A stretch of 64,000 nt of DNA from Periplaneta americana (GCF_040183065.1 NC_091119.1:195845043-195909042); one strand, 5' to 3'; positions 22,255-34,916 are shown, numbered from the stretch's first letter. Numbers and translations are program-made. Notes: generated by a model not told the origin, from the letters alone.

Positions 22255-22900
22255 AGTACATTATGCAACGAGCCTATAATGATAGTAATTAAGACGCGAG
22301 TATGTTTGTTTATGAAACGAGCGCAAGCGAGTTTCATAATTTTCATACGAGCGTCTTAATTACCATTATAGGCAAGTTTCATACGACTTTTTATGCTCGA
22401 CCATATTTCTAACTTGAAATTATTCATAAGTATTCATGTTATGGTTATGTAAGTGAGGAGCGGAACTGACCTGAATTGTGAGATGTGCGCAGACGCGAAA
22501 GTATTGATTTTTTCCGAGGCCGAATGTCATTGACCTTGATATAATCTAGAGAAAAACATGAACATTAGGCTTGATATAACCTGGAAATTGATTTAGAATT
22601 GAAAAACGAGATGACAAATTGAATTTATTTGGATATTATTTACAATTAACGCTAATTATTATAGTAACAGAACATAACCTTCTGCGACAGTATTGGATTT
22701 CCAGCCTCCGTGACGTTTCGCTAATTGTCTTTCGATTGCATATCCGAGAATAATCGATACTTGCGGTTTTATAATAGTACAATGGTAATTTCTCATTGGC
22801 TGTACAACTGAATTATAATGAATAGGTGTACTTTAATGAGGTGCATTAAAGGGCTACTACCAGGTGTATAATTACTATTTCGGCATGGTCGAGCGTAAAA
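22255..22900 (+). mobile_element. Hairpin+TIR element, family M, copy 1
   Basis: Starts AGTACATTATGCAACGAGCC. The first ~135 bp form a hairpin (TATAATGATAGTAATTAAGA against TCTTAATTACCATTATA) whose loop holds TATGAAACGAGCGCAAGCGA and its near-mirror. The ~510-bp body is bounded by TTTTTATGCTCGACCAT (22389) and ATGGTCGAGCGTAAAA (ends 22900). Three other copies: 25514-26210, 50343-51020, 55516-56132. Non-coding; superfamily unknown. Confidence 0.78.
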
Positions 22901-23107
22901 TCATAATACAATGTAAACAAGGAGTCGGTGGGAATGAGACATAATCTATAACATATAGAAAGAAAGGAAAAGGCATAATAAAATGTGAACAGTAAGTCAA
23001 AATAAATGAGACATAATATATAACATATAGAAAGAAAGGAAAAGGCATAATAAAATGTGAACAGTAAGTCAAAATAAATGAGACATACAAAGTATGAAAA
23101 TATGTGA

Positions 23108-23108
23108 C

Positions 23109-23155
<47 letters not shown>

Positions 23156-23180
23156 TAGCAATAATAATAATAATGATAGC

Positions 23181-23215
<35 letters not shown>
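23108..23215. repeat. (AAT)n microsatellite with GATAGC interruptions
   Basis: AAT units broken twice by GATAGC, within a LINE 3' UTR. Confidence 0.95.
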
Positions 23216-23308
23216 AAATAAAAATAGGTAAATTAAATTGTAATATTAATCACTGGATGCATGTGAATAAAAATAACAATAACGATGAAATAAAACAAAA
23301 ATAAACAA

Positions 23309-23566
23309 AGCCACCAGCGTGGCTCCGTCGGTTAAGGCGTTGGCTGCCGGTCTGAAGTTGCGCTCGGGCGCGGGTTCGATCCCCGCTAGGGCTGATTACC
23401 TGGTTTGGTTTTTTTCCGAGGTTTTCCCAAACCGTAAGGTTAATGCCAGGTAATCTATGGCGAATCCTCGGCCTCATCTCGTCAAATGCCATCTCATTAT
23501 CACCAATCTCATCGACGCTAAATAACCTAGTAGTTGATGCAGCGTCGTTAAATAACCAACTAAAAA
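23309..23566 (+). mobile_element. tRNA-derived SINE with 12-bp TSD
   Basis: The head shows an A-box region (GGCTCCGTCGGTTAAGGCG) and B box (GGTTCGATCCCC) separated by a long variable-arm-like stretch, as in Leu/Ser tRNAs. The body has GATTACCTGGTTTGG, CCGAGGTTTTCCC, then CGACGCTAAATAACC and a GCAGCGTCGTTAAATAACC tail. TSD AAAAATAAACAA at 23297-23308 and 23567-23578. It shares its body with the SINE at 34099-34349 but has a different head. Confidence 0.85.
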
Positions 23567-24603
23567 AAAAATAAACAATCTTGAAGAAAGAATTTTTTTC
23601 TCTAATCTATGATATATTATAGGCTACTATAAGAATAATAGAGATGATACAATGAAAATTAAGTATAATTTCTGAAAGAATACATAAATGATGTCATTGT
23701 CAAGAGCAAACTAAGTCTATACATTGAAGGGATCGAATTCGCAGCCATGCATGTTGGCATTTTTAATGTATCGGGAGACTGGTGAAATAAATTTTGAATT
23801 TCTGTTATAGAAAAGTTTGTGGGCTCTCATATCTTTCGTCGGAATACGTAACTTAATATTGTTTAAGAAGGAGTCACAGGATATATCACCTTTGAGGACC
23901 CTACAAAAGAACAGATAATTGATCTCATGGCGTCTAGCATATACGAGGTTTGACACTTAAAATATTCGCAATTTCTTTTATAACTATAACCGGAGTTAAT
24001 GGGTAGAAATTTGAATGAACATAAGGATATACATTTTCTTTGTATATTTCCTAATTTAGCCGAATCTGTAGTTGTAATCGAGTTCCAAGCTACAGATGCA
24101 TATTCGAGTTTCTATCGCACCAATGTACTGTACTCCAACCACGAGAAAGTCTCAGGGGAATGAGACGCAGCGGGGTAATGCTATGAATGAATGTTGATGT
24201 CATAAGGTCACACACGTGGGTAGACGCATCTCCATTGGCTATCTCTCAAAACACAAACGATAACACTGATACACATATAATTATACTACCTAGTTACAAA
24301 ATTAGATCACGGTTAATTTCCTGGTCTTTTAATCCCTCCATACAGGATATAACATATGCAGGAGAGCGCATGTATTTTAAACTGACCTTGTAACGGTAAT
24401 ATTATCTAGATCTACTTCGCTCCAATAGACGACGCAATAGTGAGCACATTCCATTCACGGTTGATCTCCTGTTTGGAGAACAGTATAGTAGAGTATTAAA
24501 AGAGAATCAGGCGTGTAAAAAGAATGGGTTATAAAAAGAATAAGTGATAGTAAGTAGTAATAATATAAAGAATTGTAATGATGATAATTGCAAAAACTTT
24601 AAA

Positions 24604-24785
24604 ATGTCTCCGTGGTCTGTTGGTCAGCATGCTGGCTTCCAGATCAGGAGGTCCCGGGTTCGATTCCCGGTTTCGGCGCTCAGTGAATTTTTCTTCAAGA
24701 AGAAAAATTCCCTAGGTGTCTAGAGTCTGGAAATTTATATGAGAGTGATTGTGCCGGGTTAATATTAATTAACCAATCATCAAAA
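24604..24785 (+). mobile_element. SINE with tRNA-Gly(TCC)-like head
   Basis: TCTCCGTGGTCTGTTGGTCA .. GCTTCCAGA .. GGTCCCGGGTTCGATTCCCGG closely follows arthropod tRNA-Gly(UCC) in order and spacing: D arm, TTCC anticodon loop, exact B box. An AT-rich body of about 100 bp follows, then a Helitron. TSD not identified. Confidence 0.7.
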
Positions 24786-26663
24786 TCTATACTAATAATA
24801 AATCTGTAGCCGAAATTTTTCTGGTAATTTTCGATTTTCCAAAAATAATTGGTCCTAACATATATAATTAACCACCCTGAAACCGAAAATCGCTTTTTTG
24901 AAATTTTTGTTTGTATGTCTGTCTGTATGTTTGTTACCTTTTCACGCGATAATGGCTGAACCAATTTCGATGAAAATTGGAATATAAATTAAGTTCGTTG
25001 TAACTTAGATTTTAGGCTATATGGCATTCAAAATACATTACTTAAAAGGGGGGTTATATGGGGGCCTTAATTAAATAAATCGAAATATCTCGCTTATTAT
25101 TGAGTTTTGTGAAAAATGTTACATAACAAAAGTATCTTTAGAAATAATTGCCAATAAGTTTTATCCCATGAAAAAGTTTGATAGGACTGATATTTAATGA
25201 GGTAAATGAGTTTTAAAATTAAAATAACTGCCATCTAAGGCCGTGTAATGAATTAAAAAACAAATGACTTCGTCTATAAGGGGCCTTGGACAGCAACAAT
25301 CGAAAGCTATGAAAGATAGCCGACAGAGAATGTTTCTGTGTTTGTATGAAGTAATATCGGAAGCTAAATCAACCGATTTGTATAATTAATTATTATTATT
25401 TCACCATTGGAAAGTGTAGTTTCTCTAGATGGACATAATGCTATGTTATTACAGTAACTTCTGATATAATATAATATAATATAATATAATATAATATAAT
25501 ATAATATAATATTAGTACATTATGCAACGAGCCTATAATGATAGTAATTAAGAATCGAGTATGGATATTTATGAAACGAGCGCAAGCGAGTTTCATAATT
25601 TTCATACGAGCTTCTTAATTACCATTATAGGCGAGTTTCATACGACTTTTTATGCTCGACCATATTTCTAACTTGAAATTACCGGTATTCAGATGAATAC
25701 ATTTTATTTCTAACTGACAAGATCGGAAGTGACCTTGTTCTAGGTCGTGAATTGTGAGATGTGCGCAGACGCGAAAGTATTGATTTTTTCCGAGGAACAA
25801 TAATGTCATTGACCTTGACATTGTCCCGTTAAACTTGATAATATTATAATATTATAACCTTTTATTGAATTCGACATGGAAAAACGAGATGACAGATTGA
25901 ATTTATTTGAATATTATTTACAATTAACGCTAATTATTATAGTAACAGAACATAACCTTCTGCGACAGTATTGGATTTCCAGCCTCCGTGACTTTCCGCT
26001 AATTCTCTTTCGATTGCATATCCGAGAATAATCGATACTTGCGGTTTTATAACGGTAGAAAGCTGACCTGTCATTGGCTGAACAGTTGTAACCTGAGTCG
26101 TCATTGGCTGAAAAACCTGATCTTTAATGAGTAGGTGTACTTTAATGAGGTCCATTAAAGGTCTGCTACCAGGTGTATAATTACTACATTTCGGCATGGT
26201 CGAGCATAAAATATAATATAATATAATATAACATGTAATATTATATAATATAATTTAAGTTATTTGAAGGGTTCAGAACCATAGTGGGCCAAGCGCCATT
26301 TATTGAATACGTAGAAAACAAGGGTTAAAATTAAGTTATTACCATAATTCAATGGAAACCTATAACAAGTAAAATAAAATATACACATTAAATCTAAATG
26401 ATGTTAATCTTCATTAAACTATGGTTGCATGTAATAAAAATTAAGAAACATGTTAAAGGAATTGTCATAGCACCAAATGAGTGTCTCTGGACCAAAATGA
26501 TCGCATTTCAATTACTTGGATTCAATTTAAATTAAGTAACATATTAAACGATTTATTCTTCTATCAAACACGAATGTTACCTGGATCAAATGTCCTATTT
26601 TAATTATGTAATTACTTTATATTTATTTCTAACGGGTGCAGCGGAGCGCACGGGTACGGCTAA
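24786..26663 (+). mobile_element. Non-autonomous Helitron, copy A
   Basis: Starts TCTATACTAATAATAAATCT after an A and ends CACGGGTACGGCTAA before a T, matching the Helitron rules (5' TC, 3' CTRR, insertion between A and T). About 11 bases before the end is a small hairpin, GTG..GCG-GAG-CGCAC. No Rep/helicase is encoded. Copy B (34917-36030) shares both ends and most of the body. Copy A is longer because a family-M element and (ATAAT)n lie inside it. Confidence 0.85.
25514..26210 (+). mobile_element. Hairpin+TIR element, family M, copy 2 (inside Helitron A)
   Basis: Same organisation as copy 1, from AGTACATTATGCAACGAGCC to GGTCGAGCATAAA. Flanked on both sides by (ATAAT)n (about 25464-25512 and 26212-26245), so it was inserted into, or seeded, a pentamer repeat within Helitron A. 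Copy B of the Helitron lacks it. Confidence 0.8.
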
Positions 26664-28100
26664 TGTATATATATTTTCTAAATTATAGACATCAGCTCAA
26701 AGAATTTGAGTGACCACAAAGGTCCTGAATACAATAAATATGTACAATATAATGTGATGTGATACATTAGAGAAAAGAGAAAGTTAATTGTTTAAGGCAA
26801 ATATAAGTGGATTAATTGAAATAGAGATGATGACGTAATATTTGAAGAGAATCCTTGATAATATTTATAAGGACAGACATCACATAATCAAAAGGAATGT
26901 GAAGTTCCTTAACATAATTCCATACATCAGGACTGTCGCTGGGCAGTAACCTGAACACGTTTCAGCGTCACATTGTTGACAAGTAACTCGATCTGTTAGC
27001 ACAACCATAAAGCATTAATAGATGCTATAGAGTTACCAACAACGAAAAAAAAAAATTAAATGTAAGCCTATGTTTAACTGCCGGTAGGGAAAGAAAGCTA
27101 GGATTCCAGCTCGAATGCAGGCGATATATTCGTAACTTGCACAATAGTTTCAGGATTGAGTCAGTATTTACGAAATTCAATACCAGAGTAAGAGTCCAGA
27201 TCGTAACCGCTTAAACTTCGTAGGTGCCTGTTACTGGTGCTCTTCAAATGCCTTCTATTGTTTCTTCGTTCTTTCTTCTCACGTATAATCAGGCATCTGC
27301 TTGTTTCATAAGCTGATTCTCCGTTCAAATTATTTATTGCGGGGTGTAATTAACGTCTATGTGACACTGTATGAAACAGCGATTAGATTTACTGCAATAC
27401 CGCATGAGCTATCGAACATAATTGGTGCCGATTCCTGCGGTGGATTCCCATTACACCTGACAACGATAATGTACAGAGCCGGGGATAATAAAACATGTGC
27501 TCGCCGGTCCCCCGATTCATGTGATAATGCTGGTATATTGCAGACCCGGCTCATATTTTATGCTGGAGTTACAAGAAGATTCTTCATCCTTGAGATGGGG
27601 AGAAGTGATGGCGGCTATCCGGATCTTTGTAGTCGTGTATATCTCACTTCATAATCAGTAAGACTCGAAAACACACTAATAAAAATACGTCATTTAGTAA
27701 CAAACATTAATTTAAATTGAGAAATACTTAAAGATAAATCACATTCTGAAAGAGATATAGGTTTCAGTGGTCTGTAATGTCTCAATTTGCTTACAAAGTG
27801 AAGGATATAGTTGTCCAGAGCTCTTGGGTCGATCAATGGTGCCATGTTCATTAAACTACAGTGTTGGTAACACAAGAATGTGGACTGTACTGTCATGGGA
27901 TTTATAGAACATATTTATCCCTTTATTGATTTTTACATTTTTCACGAAAATTCAGGTTTAAGTATCCTTAATGCAGAAAATGGACTTTTACTTGACTGTC
28001 TGTGTCTGTGTTTAGTTTGTCAGTTTCTCAACTTCTCCGTCTGTGTATTTTTTTTTCTCCCATCTCACCGTTTGAGGGCCGACATTTCTTCTGAGATATG
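26664..28100. other. Unassigned sequence
   Basis: 27301-27654 (plus) is a 117-codon frame in a GC-richer patch without a recognised domain. 27703-27755 reappears inverted at about 37510-37565, a short dispersed repeat. No clear gene. Confidence 0.35.
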
Positions 28101-28199
28101 CTAATTAACAGGGAAAGGATTTATATGTAAATACATATTTACTTATAAAGCTAATATAATTTATATTTTGCATTATCTTTATGTTTCACAATGTGTAGG

Positions 28200-28315
28200 G
28201 TTGAAAAATCCTACTTTTATTTTCCATATTTTTCCATATTTTAGAGTTTAGTACATATTTTCGTTAATTTCCATATATTTTCCATATTTCATATAAAACA
28301 GTCCATATTATATTA
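28200..28315 (+). promoter_or_regulatory. Left subterminal CCATAT motif cluster of the hAT
   Basis: At least five CCATAT(A/T)T motifs lie between 28200 and 28315, all in plus orientation, upstream of the transposase. A matching cluster lies at the other end. The role as transposase binding sites is inferred. Confidence 0.5.
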
Positions 28316-28474
28316 GGTTTAACAATAAAACAAAACAAAATTCCATTAACTTTTAAAAATACATTTCAACAATAGAGATTTAAACACATGTTCAGTAATC
28401 CCTTTAACATCAGAGTTATTTGAAAATTAGCAGTCCTATCAACAATGGGAAAGTAAGTTACAAAACTGTATTAA

Positions 28475-30067
<1,593 letters not shown>

Positions 30068-30182
30068 AAATTGTGTTTTGTTGAAACTACATTGGAAGAT
30101 AAGGTACGTCCATTATATTTTTTGTTTAGTTTGATTAAAATGTACCAATATTTAACGTACATAGTCATTTTTTTATAATTTT

Positions 30183-30290
30183 AAGTCCATATTTAATTCC
30201 ATATTTTGGTAAAAATCCATATTTAATTCCATATTTTGGTAAAAATAACTACATATATATTTACATATTTCATATATTTTTAGTCCATAT
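30183..30290 (+). promoter_or_regulatory. Right subterminal CCATAT motif cluster of the hAT
   Basis: Contains ATCCATATTTAATTCCATAT plus TTTGGTAAAA twice in tandem, and a further TCCATAT before the TIR. The orientation is the same as on the left, so the two ends are not mirror images in this respect. Confidence 0.5.
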
Positions 30291-30773
30291 AAATCCGTTC
30301 CCTGCTAATTAATATTCACTTTCTGCAGAAATTTGTTACTTTTCAATATCCACGGTTCATTGGATTGCGAAGTAGAGTGGATCGGGGGAAGATGCCTGAC
30401 TTTTTCTTTGATTCAAAATTTAAAATAGGCCTACTGTTAATTTAGTTTTGAATTTCATATTGAAATATCAAATTCTGGAAGGTATTTTGAAACTATGTTT
30501 TTGGTGCAAAACAGAAAATATTAATTACCTTGTTTGTAGATACAGGTTTTCTTCTTGCCTGCACTGGAGGCATCTTTCCCCGATAGTTGGGTAAGATGGC
30601 AAATGCAATTAACACATTTACTGATATATGTGTTTTACCTGAACTTGGTTTGAAACATATATATAACAAAATTGACTTAACCTAAAGCTCATGGACACTT
30701 TTTCACTCGTTTATCACTACTTAGCAACACAGTCATTGCACATATTTTATTGCCGTGTGCAAGACTCGTGAAA

Positions 30774-30990
30774 TCACTTCTTGCTCACAGTGAATTCAAT
30801 CCAGTACATTTTTTTGTCATCAGTATTTTTTAGGCGGCGTTTAAGGGTACGGTAAGGAATCCCGTATGCTGGCGATGCCCTAAAACAGTTCATACCCTCT
30901 GTTACAACATGTTCCATCGCAAGTTGAAGACTGTCCTCAATCCACTGACTTCTATCAGAGGATCTTATGTAATGTTTACACATTCCCTGC
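30774..30990 (-). pseudogene. psq-type helix-turn-helix exon of a pogo-like transposase
   Basis: The minus-strand peptide MCKHYIRSSDRSQWIEDSLQ, then LAMEHVVTEGMNCFRASPAY and GIPYRTLKRRLKN, matches the pipsqueak-type HTH (Y.R...R..W..e.m..A...V..G.....A....P..TL.RR.K) that binds transposon ends. It is preceded by TTTTATTGCAG/G, a good 3' splice site. The frame ends 18 residues after the HTH at 30774. No CENP-B-type second HTH or DDE domain follows before the left TIR, so the transposase is deleted. It might be one exon of a spliced gene whose rest was lost. Confidence 0.6.
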
Positions 30991-31240
30991 AATAAAACAA
31001 AAAATAAAACTCTTGCAAAACGTTGCCATCTTACCCCGAAAAAAGTGACCATCTTCCCCAAGTATCGGGGTAAGATGCTTAGTGCTGTGACGCAACGTAA
31101 GATGGCGGAACAAGATCGTTGGCTGTTAACAATACAAACTTTAGAACAGTAGCGGCTGGTGGTCAAAATAATGAGTGTGCTACAATCTCTATATCGGCCT
31201 ATTGTATACACATATGTATTTATCTTAATTTGAGACTCGC

Positions 31241-31775
31241 CTAGTGACGAAATATGAAGTCCATGCGACGTTCCTTCCTACAGCAGAACTTGTCAATTAC
31301 CCTGGTGTTAAACCCCTCCATCTTGGACATCATACTCTTTTCTATTGACAATATTACAAGAGCAGTGAGACGATCCTGGGACATAGTGTTCCTTAAAAAC
31401 GTTTTTATGCGTTTCAAGCAAGAAAAACATCTTTCTGGCTCAGCAGTGGTCATTGGTGTTGTAACCGAAATATTTAACAACTTCGTTACTTCGCAGAATG
31501 GATACTGTGAATTGTTGGAGGCTATGTTATGTATTGTAACAATTGAACAGCTCCATCTATATTTCGGAAGTCGGGTCTTCCATAGAGAACTCCAAGTTGT
31601 GTCTTTAACACTCTTTTGTTCGGTACAGTATAGCTGTTGACAGCAACTTCAAGTTCGCGTTCAGGAAAATTATGCGAAAAATTGTCAAAAAATTTGCTGA
31701 TTAACAATTTTGTTGCGTCTAGATAGGTTAAGGACTGGAAACGATAAGTAGTTTCCTGAATTGAGGGGTTTGCCG
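31241..31775 (-). pseudogene. hAT transposase C-terminus (ZMYM1/P52rIPK-like type)
   Basis: Minus strand: SLTYLDATKLLISKFFDNFS, then FPERELEVAVNSYTVPNKRV and LKTQLGVLYGRPDFRNIDGA (31775-31525). After stop/frame damage comes TTPMTTAEPERCFSCLKRIK, TFLRNTMSQDRLTALVILSI and RKERRMDFIFRH (31440-31241). The AEPERCFSCLKRIKTFLRNTM block is the hAT dimerisation domain with its conserved Glu-Arg-x-Phe. The N-terminal zinc fingers and first catalytic acids are missing, so this is a dead copy unlike the intact hAT at 28 kb. Confidence 0.82.
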
Positions 31776-31789
31776 GAAAAAGGGCGTAG

Positions 31790-32690
31790 ATAGATAGAGA
31801 GATAGATATAACTTTATTGTCGATGGCATAATGTGTGCATAGACATGGTCAAGTATATACAATTACAATTTAATGTAAAATAAGTCAAATATAAAAAAAC
31901 ATTATTCATTTCGAGGGCCCATGCGTGCATCCTCAAGATTGTAGGGACACAATTTTATTAATTTCGTTTTTATATAATTCCTAAATTTCAGAGAATTTTT
32001 TGTATATTTGATGTCATCAGGCAAACTGTTGTATATTTTGATACCAAAGACCATATATGTTCTACTAGTGTTTGTGAGATGGTGAACTGGAATAGTTAAA
32101 CAATTTTTGTTACGAGTGTCGTAGGTATGGAAATCACAATTTTGATGAAAATCAGACAGATTTTTATAAATTAGTAGTAAAATATTAAAAATGTATAAAC
32201 CATAAACAGTAAGAATATTATATTGTAAAAAATGTTCCCTACAAGAGGTCCTACTGTCAACACCCGCTATGCATCTGACAATACGCTTTTGAGCAATAAA
32301 TATATAATTCAGCATGGTTCCAGATCCGCAAAAACAAATACCATATGAAAGCCTTGACTCGACGTATACGAAATAGTAAGACATTAATACATCGTGATTT
32401 ATTATCGTCCTCAAAATTCTGATTTGATAACAAATGCCATTGAGCTTAGAAATTAAACTTGTGCAATGGGGTCTCCAAGACAAACAATCATCAAATGTAA
32501 CGCCCAAGAATTTAGTAGTTTCCCATTTACATAAGTATTGATCTTGAATAGAAATATTAATATCCTTCAAATTTCTTTTTTGAGAATTGTGAAAGTGAAT
32601 ATATCCGGACTTATTAACATTTAAGTGAAGCAGATTGCTATCAATATACGTCAATATGGCGAATTGAGATAAATGCAATCTGAGATTTTA
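31790..32690 (-). mobile_element. LINE, 5'-truncated, inside the hAT (inner layer of the nest)
   Basis: The 3' end lies at 31790-31810 with a GATA-type simple tail (TATCTATCTCTC on the minus strand), preceded by about 90 bases of 3' UTR and the coding tail at 31902-32678. The 5' truncation lies near 32690. No clean TSD was seen. Confidence 0.75.
31902..32678 (-). pseudogene. LINE reverse transcriptase, C-terminal 258 residues, uninterrupted
   Basis: Open over 258 codons on the minus strand. Near the start LLHLNVNKSGYIHF and KFLGVTFDDCLSWRPH are the K..F and FLGV..D..L.W..H blocks just downstream of RT motif C. Then come the thumb (GICYQIRILRTIINHDVLMS), YGICFCGSGT, and the tail TSCREHFLQYNILTVYGLYI, FGIKIYNSLPDDIKYTKNSL. 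The YADD box is lost to 5' truncation, so it is inactive although unbroken, implying recent arrival. The type is jockey/CR1-like. The first Met is just an internal residue. Confidence 0.85.
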
Positions 32691-33661
32691 AAAAGCACCT
32701 GAATAAAATGTTATACACACCCTGTTCTGCAGGTATGTACAGTACAATCAAAACAAAATTTCGCTACTATAATATATTATTCACTACATTTTAAAACGTT
32801 TTCCCGAAGAGGGGCGTATAGGTCTATCCGCCTTCTTTCCGGCAAAGCCCTCAATTATACGGTCACATAATTCCTTGGCTTCAATTTTCTGGACTGACTG
32901 ATTCAGGAGGAACCTCAAAAACCAGGTAGATGGCAGCAGCGGTCGGACACTTGAATTACCAAATACATTGTACATAGTTCCGAGTTCTTCCACAAACAAG
33001 CATTCTTTCGTTATGCTTTACTTTTGCAATCTCCAAGCTGTGTTGTGCTGAAGCTGACTACAGCACTTCCCCGCGTAAAAATAGCCAATCAGAGCAGTGA
33101 TTTCAGCTTCGCACATGCGCATTAGCTGTCTACATTCTCATGTAGAGTTTTGAGTAGCACAACGTACCGCCTGAGGCACCAAAGAGCGAAGAGCGAAGAC
33201 TAAACACTTTATAAGCGTCATGGACATAACCACGGGAAATTGTCAAATGGCAGATCAAATACTATGGTATTGCAAATACATTATTTGAGCAAAAATTATC
33301 ATTGTGCTGTAGCACTGTAGCACATAAGGACGGGCCGCCCCTGCTTTAGAACCTTTACTACAATATCTATTACAAAAGTTTTACAGTTATTAGGAATTCA
33401 AGGATGTATTAAAATGTTAACATATCTTTGCCATTATTTTATAGCAGAAAAATGAGCTGTTTTGTTGCTTTTCTTCTTCTCACAACAAGAACACGTGGCA
33501 AAATTAGTTGGCTTCCACTCTACAGACATTCAACTGTCTCAGTGATCATGAAGACATGAGCGTGGCGTTCTCTCTTGGAAGAATCTGAAACTACAAAGGA
33601 ATAAGCATCTTCCCCCGATAGTCATCTCCTCCCGATAGTCATCTCCCCCCGATTCACTCTA

Positions 33662-33894
33662 TATATTTCGGATACACAAAATGTTAATCGAGAATTACGT
33701 AAAAATGGCGCAAAAGTTTTCTCAGGGTGGTTGTTACAGTTTTTTTAATAATGTATTCCAGTATTAATAAAAAAATGTAACTTTCATTTAAATTTGGTGA
33801 CTTCATTCAGATGGGGTGCACATGATCCGTTATTCCCCTCTGCTTATTAACAGCGAATAAGCATGATCGTGGAACTAGCGGGCCCAGGTTCAAA
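33662..33894. other. Unassigned sequence
   Basis: Short spacer. GGGCCCAGGTTCAAATCG near 33880 looks B-box-like, but no A box or body supports a SINE on the plus strand. Confidence 0.35.
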
Positions 33895-34080
33895 TCGTGT
33901 TTGGAACAAGTCACCTGGTGCATATTGGTGCACAATCTAGTGATTAGAAGCCGTGCACCGTCACCTCTTAGTCCCGAGGTAGAAATTTTACATGAAAATA
34001 TCAGACCCCACCGGGAATCGAACCCCGATCGGCTAGTCTGGAAGCAGACGTACTACCATAGAGCTAACTCGGCGGACGGT
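33895..34080 (-). mobile_element. tRNA-derived SINE (Gly-TCC-like head)
   Basis: Minus strand: GAGTTAGCTCTATGGTAGTA (A-box region), GTCTGCTTCCAGAC (anticodon arm with TCC) and CGGGGTTCGATTCCCGG (T arm with exact B box). A non-coding body extends toward 33895. Limits are approximate. Confidence 0.6.
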
Positions 34081-34098
34081 ATCGCGGAACTGTCTGTT

Positions 34099-34349
34099 CT
34101 TTTTTTGGTTATTTTACGACGCTGTATCAACATCTAGGTTATTTAGCGTCTGAATGATATGAAGGTGATAATGCCGGTGAAATGAGTCCGGGGTCCAGCA
34201 ACGAAAGTTACCCAGCATTTGCTCGTATTGGGTTGAGGGAAAACCCCGGAAAAAACATCAACCAGGTAACTTGCCCCGACCGGGATTAGAACCCGGGCCA
34301 CCTGGTTTTGCAGCCAGACGCGCTGACCGTTACTCCACAGGTGTGGACG
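34099..34349 (-). mobile_element. tRNA-derived SINE, same body as the 23.3-kb SINE
   Basis: Minus strand: GGAGTAACGGTCAGCGCGTC, TCTGG-CTGCAAAA-CCAGG (anticodon-like GCA, 8-base loop), and CCCGGGTTCTAATCCCGG, then AGTTACCTGGTTGATG, CCGGGGTTTTCCC and a tail with GACGCTAAATAACC and ACAGCGTCGTAAAATAACC. TSD GTCTGTT at 34092-34098 and 34350-34356. Body and tail match 23309-23566 while the tRNA head differs. Confidence 0.78.
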
Positions 34350-34356
34350 GTCTGTT

Positions 34357-34916
34357 TGTGTTGCTATATGAGTCTGTTGTGGCAACTACCAGTGTGTTTG
34401 ACAGCGATGATAATGACAATAATGTTGATAATAATAATGACACGATAGTAACGATCACTGCGCTGACAAAGGTGTCGGTAGTAATACTTTTGACATTAGT
34501 GTTAATGACAAAGAGATGATGGCGACGATGAAAATGGTGGTGGTGGAGGTGGTGGTGGTGGTGGTGGTGGTGGTGGTGAATTCCACAATCACGCCAAAAT
34601 CGTTTCCCCTGTATTAGTGGGATTAAAGTGGATTCTAGTCAGCACCGGATGAGGAAAATGTTGAACGAGTCTCAGACTTTTTGTTTGAGGCGTGTCTCTG
34701 ACGAACGTTGAAAGCTGCACAAGCGTTGCTGCAGGGGAGGCACACCTTGGTGTTGGCACCAGTCGCAAATTATATGTCTGCAGCTATGCTTCAAGGCACA
34801 ACAAATAGAGTCAGGCACGCGACTAGAAGCACGGTAGTAACCCGGTGGCATAATCTGTCCCCCTCACATCCGACCCTTTAAAAGAAAGCTAAAACCTGGC
34901 TTGATACGAAATAATA
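34357..34916. repeat. (GTG)n microsatellite and unassigned flank
   Basis: 34536-34578 is nearly pure GTG with one GAG. 34580-34916 shows nothing recognisable. Confidence 0.6.

Larger units (their letters stand above)
22901..24113 (-). pseudogene. Minus-strand LINE: RT C-terminus and 3' UTR with SINE inserted
   Basis: On the minus strand, 24113-23930 reads LEYASVAWNSITTTDSAKL and GNIQRKCISLCSFKFL. After a frameshift ARRHEINYLFFCRVLKGDIS (23940-23880) and the ending ..FDPFNV (stop at 23717) follow. The same ending, DPFNV plus stop, occurs at 58702, so these are one family. 22901-23716 is 3' UTR: a 77-bp direct duplication near 22930-23085, an (AAT)n block at 23108-23215, and the SINE at 23309-23566. 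Confidence 0.72.
31147..33343 (-). mobile_element. hAT transposon inserted in the pogo-like element
   Basis: Ends CAGTAGCGGCTGG and, reversed from the right, CAGGGGCGGCCCG. The exact 8-bp duplication CTTTAGAA is at 31139-31146 and 33344-33351. The transposase C-terminus lies on the minus strand next to the left end. A LINE (about 31790-32690) is inserted inside. An unrecognised open stretch on the minus strand (32784-32999) may be a middle piece of the same gene. Confidence 0.85.
30375..33659. mobile_element. TA-flanked pogo-like element, outer layer of a triple nest
   Basis: Left end GAGTGGATCGGGGGAAGATG; right end, reversed, GAGTGAATCGGGGGGAGATG. TA lies on both sides (30373-30374, 33660-33661). 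The right terminus repeats the motif GACTATCGGGGGAAGATG-like three times. Variants of GGGGTAAGATGGC also lie inside (30585-31105), in both orientations. A psq-type HTH, as in pogo transposases, is encoded at 30774-30990 (minus). A 2.2-kb hAT interrupts it. Assignment to pogo is an inference from TA, TIRs and the HTH. Confidence 0.65.

Noticed and set aside
27301-27654. 117-codon frame in GC-richer sequence
   Set aside because: No recognisable domain, signal peptide or neighbouring exon; overlapping frame on the other strand is of similar quality.
32784-32999. 71-codon minus-strand frame inside the nested hAT
   Set aside because: May be part of the hAT transposase, but no family motif could be recognised, so no separate gene is called.
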